30,801 bases of DNA. Source: JAIVGV01 sp045807785. Its GTDB lineage: Bacteria; Acidobacteriota; Blastocatellia; Pyrinomonadales; Pyrinomonadaceae. The notes beneath the pieces are model-generated. The model ran no database searches. It worked only from the letters and a program-made list of their open reading frames with translations, and was not told where the DNA came from. Shown here one piece after another: positions 25,501 to 30,801 of the stretch. Where the stretch lies: positions 1 to 30,801 of the forward strand of contig JBJMGS010000266.1 in the NCBI GenBank assembly GCA_045807785.1. The letters run 5' to 3'. Positions within the stretch are counted from its first letter, which is position 1, and every line of letters begins with the position of its first letter. The position numbers were made by a program, and so were the translations under genes.

Positions 25501-25753
25501 GGCGACGCGCGATCTGATGATCGCCTACTACCGCCACTTGCAAGCGGGTGCTGGCCGGAGCGAGGGGCTTCGTGAAGTGCAGCTCGAAATGCTCAGAGGG
25601 GCGGGGCAGACGTCGGGTTCCACGCAGCGCGGCATCGCCGCCGAGTTGGGCGGGCGCAAGGCGGGCGACCGCAGCCACCCTTTCTACTGGGCGGCGTTCA
25701 TCCAGTCGGGCGAGTGGAAGCCGATGGCGCAGGCGGCGAGCGCGAAAGACTGA
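22556..25753 (+). CDS. Exported TPR-CHAT protein (putative caspase-like protease)
   Basis: A 1065-aa protein from ATG 22556, chosen because it begins a signal peptide (MIRGKNWHSLVALALAAC) and lies after the promoter; two upstream in-frame ATGs and one further out add no signal. LAAC at 15-18 is also a possible lipobox. About 30 to 520: kinesin-light-chain-like tetratricopeptide repeats of 42 aa (A-x-x-LLRRALSIRERALGP and SLNNLA patterns). A helical linker follows. The C-terminal CHAT domain has H867 in HVATHGFF and C944 in LSACETGVG, the caspase-type His-Cys dyad, then SLWQVSDEATRDLM. CHAT enzymes are proteases cleaving specific partners; the target here is unknown. There is no adjacent gasdermin or CRISPR gene, and export points to an extracytoplasmic role. 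Confidence 0.88.
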   Translation: MIRGKNWHSLVALALAACLSPCAPLLLRAQSAQPPAAATPQDSVLDLFQQSLKADAEGRVGEAVGLMERALALVEKSGGADTLLAAMALDFLALEHLKQNETARAQTEAERALALRERLEGPEHADLAMTLTTLARVHAARGDAAQVLALYRRALDIQTKALGPDNASVGVTLYSLAAYYNQLGSYREAEGLLRRALSIHERALGPEHLFVALTLNNLAFIDQERGSYDEAERLYLRALAITEKQLGAEDPLVATSLNNLAVLYRTKGDTVRAEPLLTRALAILEKKLGADHLDVSIALNSLALLYIERGDLDRAETLLRRALSIRERALGPESSEVASVLNNLAYLSDQRNDSKQAEALYERALAAEEKSVGAEHALVATTLNNLATVLGERGEAARAEALLRRALAITEKSLGPDHPDMALILNALGRLAYLRGAPREEEALYSRALAIAEKSLGPDHPQIADQLNNLATTYWAEGDTPRALAALVRAADIRERHVATVLTVGSEQQKRLYMATLAAETDAIVSFHMTGAPTDTRAAALALTTVLRRKGRVLDVVSDQIAALRRRLKPADQKLLDSLAAARAELARLTMEGEGTAAAGDARRAEEARLGTEIERLEQEVSARSAAFRAQSQPVSIERVRAALPSGAALVEYTIFRPFNHRARTSAERWGAPRYAAYVLDEGGAVRWADLGEAARVESAASALRALLVRPGNDPKPAARALDELIMRPVRRLLGARRTVFVSPDGALNLVPFAALVDEGGKYLVESYSINYLTSGRDLLRLQVSAPPRGEAVVLANPAFDGGGGAQAARRSDDLAAMQFAPLPGTAAEAQALSTILPGAQVLTGAAASEAALKRVTAPSVLHVATHGFFLPDQKPAGPDATRGLGLGGGPGVVPGENPLLRSGLVLAGANRRGDGASEDGILTAYEAAGLDLWGTRLVVLSACETGVGEVKNGEGVYGLRRALVLAGSESQVMSLWQVSDEATRDLMIAYYRHLQAGAGRSEGLREVQLEMLRGAGQTSGSTQRGIAAELGGRKAGDRSHPFYWAAFIQSGEWKPMAQAASAKD

Positions 25754-25823
25754 CCGAAGAGATTTCGACTCTCCCTTTCGCGGCTCTCAAGTTTTCAAAA
25801 CCACGCGATCCTTCGGGCGCAAA

Positions 25824-25878
25824 AAATGGAAAGCAGTGTCCGGCGCGCCGAAGGCCCCGGACACTGCTTTCCGTTTTC
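25824..25878. terminator. Bidirectional terminator between TPR-CHAT and bactofilin genes
   Basis: A perfect 16-bp stem (25828-25843 GGAAAGCAGTGTCCGG with 25857-25872) and 13-nt loop. The minus-strand side runs into ATTTTTT and the plus side into GTTTTC. It lies between convergent genes, so it serves both. Confidence 0.8.
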
Positions 25879-25897
25879 AGTTCACGCCGCGCCCTCT

Positions 25898-26683
25898 TTA
25901 GGGCATCGAGGTCGGAGACTTCTGCGCGCCGGGCGTGCCGGGAGACGTGGATGCGGCGGACGACGCGCCGCCCGTCGCCGTGGGCGAAGCGGGCGAAGCA
26001 GACGGGGCAGATGGGGCGGGCGAGGTTGAAGGGCCGCCGGTCGTGGGCTTCGTGGCGTCGGTCTTGCCGTTGCCGCCCAACGCGCCGGGCGCGGTCGCCG
26101 ACGCAGTGCCGCGCGTCTCGGCCTTCGTCTGCTCGTCGCGCAGCGTCTGCATCCGGCAACTGCCCTCGAAGATTGCGCCGCTCTCGATGACGAGCGCGGG
26201 TGTCTGGACGTTGCCCGTGACCTTCGCGACGCGACCCAGTTCGAGCCGCTTCGTGGCGATGATGTCGCCGTTGACAGTGCCGAAGATTTGCGCGACCGAG
26301 ACTTCGACGTTGGCGTCAACCTGCCCGCCCGTCGAGACGATCAAGGTTCCGTCCTGCGACGAGACGCGACCCGAAAGGTGGCCGTCCACGCGCAGCATCC
26401 CTTTGAAGTTCGCCTCGCCGGTCATGTTCGTGCCGTTGCCGACGAAGCCTGTGAGCGTGCCCTCTTTGATGTCGCGCGCGAGCGCGTCAGATTCCGTGTA
26501 GGCTTTCCCCGAGTTCGGTTGTCCGTCGTTCATGCTCCCTCTCACTCCTGTTGAAGAGTTCTGCTCCGACGAGAGTCGGCGCTGCTGTGTGTCTTCGTTC
26601 GCCGAGGCGGGTTGCGGCGGCTGCGCGTGCGGCTGCTGCGGCTGCGGCTCCGGCTCGTCTTTCGGTTTCCCCGGTCTGAACAT
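25898..26683 (-). CDS. Bactofilin family (polymer-forming cytoskeletal) protein
   Basis: A 261-aa cytoskeletal protein. A Pro/Gln-rich N-terminal tail (1 to about 75) precedes the beta-helical bactofilin core (about 76-180), recognisable by short repeated strands: TGFVGNGTNMTGEANFKGML, RVDGHLSGRVSSQDGTLIV, GGQVDANVEVSVAQIFGTV, NGDIIATKRLELG, and AKVTGNVQTPALVIESGAIFEG. A long Ser/Thr/Ala/Pro/Gly-rich disordered tail follows. Bactofilins self-assemble into filaments without nucleotide and organise cell-wall or envelope proteins. The ATG has a GGAGGG ribosome site. No M23 peptidase neighbour, a frequent bactofilin partner, is present. Confidence 0.9.
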   Translation of the reverse strand: MFRPGKPKDEPEPQPQQPHAQPPQPASANEDTQQRRLSSEQNSSTGVRGSMNDGQPNSGKAYTESDALARDIKEGTLTGFVGNGTNMTGEANFKGMLRVDGHLSGRVSSQDGTLIVSTGGQVDANVEVSVAQIFGTVNGDIIATKRLELGRVAKVTGNVQTPALVIESGAIFEGSCRMQTLRDEQTKAETRGTASATAPGALGGNGKTDATKPTTGGPSTSPAPSAPSASPASPTATGGASSAASTSPGTPGAQKSPTSMP

Positions 26684-26898
26684 CTCGATTTACCCTCCGC
26701 TGAAAGTTCTCGCTGAAGATTTCGGTCGGACGCCTTCGTGCTCCGCCGAGGCGCGATGAAAGTTGTTGGGTCGCCCGGCGCTCCCCGTGCGCCCGGTCTG
26801 GAAATGAAAGTTAGCAGTAAGCAAGAGGCTGGCTCTGGAAGACGGGAACCCGAGGCTACTGCCCTATGCCCGCGCATGATAAGACGGAAGCGAGGCGG

Positions 26899-27060
26899 GT
26901 GACAAGTGACAAGTCAGGTGACGGGTGTCTGGTGACAGGTGTCGGGCGTCCGGGACGGACGTCAGGCGACGCGCGTGGGAGAGTTGAATGGACTTCGTCC
27001 GCGTTCGACTTGATCCCTTTGACTTATACCCGGCACCTGTCACCCGACGCCCGTCACCCT
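26899..27060. repeat. Heptamer inverted repeat, GTGACGG class
   Basis: The left region (26899-26950) has GTGACAA and GGTGACGGGTGTC-type copies; the right arm (about 27027-27060) is the reverse complement of GGTGACGGGCGTC and GGTGACAGGTGCC. On the minus strand it starts immediately at the M1 peptidase TAG (GGTGACGGGC). It shares the GTGACRG heptamer with the element at 1959-2064, 25 kb away. The rest of the 26684-27058 gap is bactofilin leader with no other feature I can support. Confidence 0.78.
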
Positions 27061-29779
27061 ACTTTTTCACGTTCTCCACGTTGAGCGCGAGCACGTCGTC
27101 GAGGGCGGCGATGGCAGCCTTGTGCGGAGCTTGGGGGAGCGGGATGTTCGGCAGCTCGACCGTGTGGTTGCCGGTGATGTTCGCCGAGCCGAGCCTGACC
27201 CAGCCCTTGCCGAAATCGAGATAGACGGGCACGCGCATCGAGAAGTGGTCTGAGACGCCGGACTGCGTGACGCGCCCGGTGAAGTTGTTACCGTTGATCT
27301 CGTACTCGAAGCGGTAGGTCGGAATCTCAGTGCCGTACACCCACTCGTCGAAGAACCAGTCCATGCGGCCGTTGCCCTCGATGTCCATCTCCTTCGTCAT
27401 GTGACGCTCAACCGCCGCTTTGAAGTCCTCGGTCGAAACGTCCTTGTTGTAGTTCGTCTTGATGAAGTCCTGCATCATCTCCATGAAGCGCTGATCCCCA
27501 CCATGATGCGAGTCGAACATCATCTGGCGCAGCATGTGGAGGATGAACGCGCCCTTCGGGTAGATCGAGAAGCGCGCGACGCCGCCGGTCTTGCCGCTGT
27601 TGAGACGATATCCTTGCGTCACGGGCCCGACCGTGTAGGGCTTGCGGTCGTGGGTCTGCGGGCGCGCCTGGATGATCAGTTGGCGCTGGTCGTCCCAGAA
27701 CTCCTTGAACTTGTCGTTGCCGCGCGTCAACTGTGCGAACAGCGAGGCGGAGAACTCGGCGAAGCCCTCGCTCATCCACTGATCGCGGTACGACTTCCAG
27801 CCGACCGTGTGCCCCCACCACTGGTGCGCGATCTCGTGCGGCCCGACGTAGCGCCAGAAGTCGTCTCCCGCGAACTGCGCCGAGCCGGTCGCCATAAAGC
27901 GCTGCGTCGAGTCCATGAAGGCGGTGAAGGGCATGTAGACGAGCGTCGGCCACGCCTGGCCGAAGTTGCCCGCGGGCTGCTGTGTCATGGCGAGCCGCTT
28001 GTAGGGGAGCTTGCCGAAGTAGGCGTTGTAGATGCGCGTCGAGTTCTCGGCGTCGGCGATGGCCGTATCAGCCATGCCGGTCGTGGACATCGAGCCGACC
28101 TGCGCCGCGCCCCGCATGAAGTTGGGCAAGTCCTCGTTGGCATAGAACTCTATTTGGTAGCCGGTGTCGGAGTCGAGCTGCTCCTTCTTCTTGAACCGAC
28201 CGTAGTTGAACCCGGCGACGGCGAGTTCCGTCTCTCCGCTCGACCACCTCGCCACGGCGATGTCGCCGTCCCGCCCGTCCGGCGCCGACGGCGCGCCCGT
28301 GCCGACGAACATCTTGCCCGAAGGGTAGCGCATCGTGACGTTGAAGGTGGCGCGGTCGCCGAACTGCGTGCCGTAGTTGTTCGGATACCAAGTGAGCCGC
28401 GGCCCGAGGTAGAAGTTGCCGCCGCCGAGATCGGAGAGGGCGTCGCCGCCCGCGTACTCGACGGTCAGCTTGTAGGTCTTGCCCGCCTCAAGCGGCTCTG
28501 GATAGATGACGCCGAAGTCGGCGTCGCGGTCTTTGCCCTCCTGCACGAAAGTCAGCTCGCGCCCCTGCTCGTCGCGGACGCGCGCGACGCGCAAACTGGG
28601 GAAGAGATCGAACGGCAACACGCGCGCGCCCGGTTGGAGGACGCGGAAGGTGACGATGTCGTTGGCGGCGATCTTCGTGCCCGAGATTGCGCCGTCGATC
28701 TCGTGGTGCGTGATGTCGTAGATGCGGTGCTCCTCGCTCGAAGAAGCCTTGCCCGTGCGGTACTGGTCGGCGAGGTGGAACGCCGTCCAGTAGCCGCCGT
28801 CCGTCTCGCCGTAGCTGGCAAGCAAGACCTCTTCGGGCGAGACTTCGGGAATGCCGAGCGGGTCGATCTGGAAGATGAGCTTCTCGAAACGCTTGCCGTT
28901 GATGAAGGCGATGAAGAAGCCGGGTCGCTCCGGCGTGTGCAGATCGACGAGCGTGCGCAGCTCCATGTTCGTGCGCAGCTCTTTGCGCAAGAGCGACTCG
29001 TTGTCATGGAAAATGTCTCTGGCGTGCTGCGCGTCCGCGCCGCCTGACGCCAATTTCACGTTGGGCGAAGCCTTGACCTCCTCGAAAGTCTTGTCCGTGA
29101 AGCGCAGAGTCAGCTTCGTGAACTGCTCCGTGATCGACGGCTCGCCCGTGAAGATCGAGAGGCTGTGCTTCTCGCAGTCGATGGGCGGCGTGAGCGCGAA
29201 CTCGCCCTCGCCGACGAAGACCGCGCCGACCGTGCGATCCTCGACCGGCGCGAGGAAGTAAAGCTCGCCGCTCTTCAGGGTGAACGTCGCGGCGTCGCGC
29301 TTGAGGACGAGGTTGTTGACGGCGGCGACGCTCGTGAACTCGGCGGGCGAAGCCGCCTGGTGACGCAGCAGTTGATAGGTCTCGTCGCCGCCGCCGACCT
29401 TGCCCGGCTTCGCCGAGACGTTGACGCTCCCGCCCTCGACCGCCGGGAGTCTCATCTGCACGTTCGCGGTCGCGGTCTTGCCGTCCTCGACGCGCACGCC
29501 CTCCTGTCTGGTTTCGGCGAAGCCCTGCGCCGTGACCGCGACGACGTAGGTGCCCGCGGGCAGGCTCGAAATTTTGTAACGGCCCTGCGCATCGGTCGTG
29601 GCGGTCGCGCTCTTCTGCGTCGCCGCGTCGGTCGCCGTGACCTGCGCGCCGGAGACGACCGCGCCCATCGGGTCTGTGACCGTGCCCGCGATGTCGCCGC
29701 CCGACGCGCGGGCAGAGAAGACGCACAGAGAGACGAGGGCGAGCGCGCACGCCGCCTGGAGGAGTTGACGGTAGAACAT
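27059..29779 (-). CDS. Secreted M1 family metallo-aminopeptidase with an N-terminal regulatory-like domain
   Basis: A 906-aa protein. Residues 1-26 are a signal peptide (QLLQAACALALVSLCVFSARA). About 28-112 is a carboxypeptidase-regulatory-like beta-sandwich (GGDIAGTVTDPMGAVVSGAQ, DAQGRYKISSLPAGTYVV). A long N-terminal region follows, then the M1 zinc site H648-E649-x-x-H652 with E671 after 18 residues (HEIAHQWWGH and WMSEGFAEF). The upstream exopeptidase loop GAMEN is not evident, so an endo- or atypical specificity is possible. It presumably degrades peptides outside the cytoplasm for nutrition. An AGAGGT ribosome site precedes the ATG. The stop codon abuts a heptamer repeat. The 29780-30077 gap upstream holds a 7-bp GC hairpin (29821-29848) and the promoter at 30023. 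Confidence 0.9.
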   Translation of the reverse strand: MFYRQLLQAACALALVSLCVFSARASGGDIAGTVTDPMGAVVSGAQVTATDAATQKSATATTDAQGRYKISSLPAGTYVVAVTAQGFAETRQEGVRVEDGKTATANVQMRLPAVEGGSVNVSAKPGKVGGGDETYQLLRHQAASPAEFTSVAAVNNLVLKRDAATFTLKSGELYFLAPVEDRTVGAVFVGEGEFALTPPIDCEKHSLSIFTGEPSITEQFTKLTLRFTDKTFEEVKASPNVKLASGGADAQHARDIFHDNESLLRKELRTNMELRTLVDLHTPERPGFFIAFINGKRFEKLIFQIDPLGIPEVSPEEVLLASYGETDGGYWTAFHLADQYRTGKASSSEEHRIYDITHHEIDGAISGTKIAANDIVTFRVLQPGARVLPFDLFPSLRVARVRDEQGRELTFVQEGKDRDADFGVIYPEPLEAGKTYKLTVEYAGGDALSDLGGGNFYLGPRLTWYPNNYGTQFGDRATFNVTMRYPSGKMFVGTGAPSAPDGRDGDIAVARWSSGETELAVAGFNYGRFKKKEQLDSDTGYQIEFYANEDLPNFMRGAAQVGSMSTTGMADTAIADAENSTRIYNAYFGKLPYKRLAMTQQPAGNFGQAWPTLVYMPFTAFMDSTQRFMATGSAQFAGDDFWRYVGPHEIAHQWWGHTVGWKSYRDQWMSEGFAEFSASLFAQLTRGNDKFKEFWDDQRQLIIQARPQTHDRKPYTVGPVTQGYRLNSGKTGGVARFSIYPKGAFILHMLRQMMFDSHHGGDQRFMEMMQDFIKTNYNKDVSTEDFKAAVERHMTKEMDIEGNGRMDWFFDEWVYGTEIPTYRFEYEINGNNFTGRVTQSGVSDHFSMRVPVYLDFGKGWVRLGSANITGNHTVELPNIPLPQAPHKAAIAALDDVLALNVENVKK

Positions 29780-30022
29780 TGTTTTGTACCTCTGAGGAGT
29801 TCGGGGCCTGGAACCGTGGACGCCCGCGTGAGCTTAAACGAGCGGGCGCGCGCTTAGTGGCAAAAAATTTAGACGGGGTATGAAGACGGGTGCGAGGGGC
29901 ACGGCGAACGACACAACCAGTCCGCGTTTCGAACGCACATTATTCGCAATCGCCGGCGAGCAAGTCAAGCCGCGCCGGAACGCGACGCGCCTCGCCCCGC
30001 GTCGCCCGCGCGCGGCGCGGAA

Positions 30023-30034
30023 GTGTTATGATGG
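30023..30034 (+). promoter_or_regulatory. Extended -10 promoter of the dienelactone hydrolase gene
   Basis: The 12-mer GTGTTATGATGG with TATGAT at 30027-30032 and an upstream TGT is identical to the one before the TPR-CHAT gene. It lies about 45 bp before the ATG at 30078. Confidence 0.5.
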
Positions 30035-30077
30035 CGCGCGTTCCGAACAAAATGATTTGAGGGGGAGTGTGCGTGTC

Positions 30078-30770
30078 ATGTCGAGCGAGATGGTGAAGTT
30101 CGCGAGTAACGGCGGCGAGACGGAAGGGTATCTGTCAGTCCCGGAGTCAGGCGGCGGCGCCGGGGTCGTCGTCATACAGGAGTATTGGGGCCTCGTGCCG
30201 CACATCAAGCAGTTGGCCGACAGGTTCGCGGCGGAAGGGTTCGTCGCGCTCGCGCCCGATCTCTACCACGGTCGCTCGACCACCTCGCCCGACGAGGCGG
30301 GGTAGCTGATGATGGCTCTCGACATCGACGAGGCGGAGCGAGATTTGCGCGGCGCGGTCGAGTTCCTGCTCGCGCACCCGGCGACGACCGCTGATTCGGT
30401 CGGCACGGTCGGCTTCTGCATGGGCGGCGCGCTCTCACTCTACGCGGCGTCGAAGAACGAGCGGGTCGGCGCGTGCGTCGTCTTCTACGGCATCCACCCG
30501 AAGGTGCGCCCGGACTTCGACCGCTTGCGCGCGCCCGTCCTCGGCTTCTTCGGCGAGCGCGACGAGATGGTGACGCCCGACAAGGTGCGCGCGCTCGAAG
30601 CGGAGTTGAAGGAACACGGTAAGAGCGCCGAGATGCACATCTACGCGAACGCGGGTCACGCCTTCTTCAACGACGCGCGCCCGGAAGCCTACGACCCGCA
30701 GGCGGCGGCAGACGCAGGGCGGCGCACGCTCGCCTTCTTCCGCGAACACCTCGCCACGCCCGCGCGCTAA
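30078..30770 (+). pseudogene. Dienelactone hydrolase family gene with an in-frame amber codon
   Basis: One continuous frame of 231 codons encodes an alpha/beta hydrolase of the dienelactone hydrolase family, broken only by TAG at codon 76 (30303-30305). Before it: MSSEMVKFASNGGETEGYL, VVVIQEYWGLVPHIKQLADR, and LAPDLYHGRSTTSPDEAG. After it the frame continues without a gap (LMMALDIDEAERDLRGA) and holds the whole catalytic triad: C114 in GFCMGG, D162 in GERDEMV, H194 in NAGHAFFN. The family often has lysine at the stop position (EAGKLMMAL), so a single AAG-to-TAG change explains it. A ribosome site (GAGGGGGAG) and promoter are intact. Alternatives are a sequencing error, readthrough, or internal restart at ATG 30309, which would lack the first strands of the fold. 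Confidence 0.8.
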
Positions 30771-30801
30771 CCGAAACGTTCGTAGCAACAAGAGGGCGGC
30801 G

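Noticed and set aside
22556..25753. Gasdermin or CRISPR III-E defence module around the CHAT gene
   Set aside because: The neighbours are korAB and a bactofilin; no gasdermin-like or Cas gene is present.

Overview
The window is high-GC bacterial DNA with compact, mostly single-copy metabolic genes. Gene content suggests an aerobic or facultative heterotroph, most plausibly an Acidobacteriota member of the Blastocatellia/Pyrinomonadaceae type. This is an impression from family resemblance (E1/E2/E3 cluster with a DUF4242 gene, KorAB-type 2-oxoglutarate oxidoreductase, bactofilin, TPR-CHAT protein, heptamer-repeat spacers); no rRNA marker is present to confirm it. No tRNA, rRNA, CRISPR array, transposase or phage gene was seen.

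Layout. 1-186: start of a low-GC membrane-anchored unknown, cut by the window edge. 447-6811 (minus): a 2-oxoacid dehydrogenase complex locus in transcription order E3 (lpdA), E1alpha, DJ-1/PfpI, E1beta, DUF4242, E2, ending in a terminator. 6965-8967: rhodanese (plus) overlapping tail-to-tail with a GT39-like membrane glycosyltransferase (minus). 9172-12288 (plus): fumC, nadA and a single-cluster ferredoxin, convergent with a Rieske ferredoxin (12374-12730). 12905-18707 (plus): SIMPL-domain protein, CBS protein with a long Arg/Asp/Tyr-rich N-terminus, Hsp20, Lon and a small basic unknown. 18725-19086: a 21-bp degenerate tandem array. 19231-22356 (minus): korA-korB. 22556-25753 (plus): exported TPR-CHAT putative protease. 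25898-26683 (minus): bactofilin. 27059-29779 (minus): secreted M1 aminopeptidase. 30078-30770 (plus): dienelactone hydrolase interrupted by one in-frame amber codon.

The metabolic genes fit together: the dehydrogenase complex makes acyl-CoA and NADH, KorAB could carry the 2-oxoglutarate step with ferredoxin as acceptor, and FumC serves the same cycle. Ferredoxin and Rieske genes beside NadA (an Fe-S enzyme) add redox carriers. Lon and Hsp20 form a protein-quality group.

The most distinctive feature is non-coding. Nearly every gene-to-gene spacer without a classical terminator holds an inverted repeat whose arms are tandem heptamers (TTAGCTG, GTGACAG or GATGAAG class). These begin at, or within a few bases of, the upstream stop codon and sometimes supply it. 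A separate array of 17 units of 21 bp follows the small basic gene. Its conserved positions look like codon positions 1 and 2 of a heptapeptide repeat, yet it is not an intact reading frame. These two repeat systems and the amber-interrupted hydrolase most deserve follow-up.
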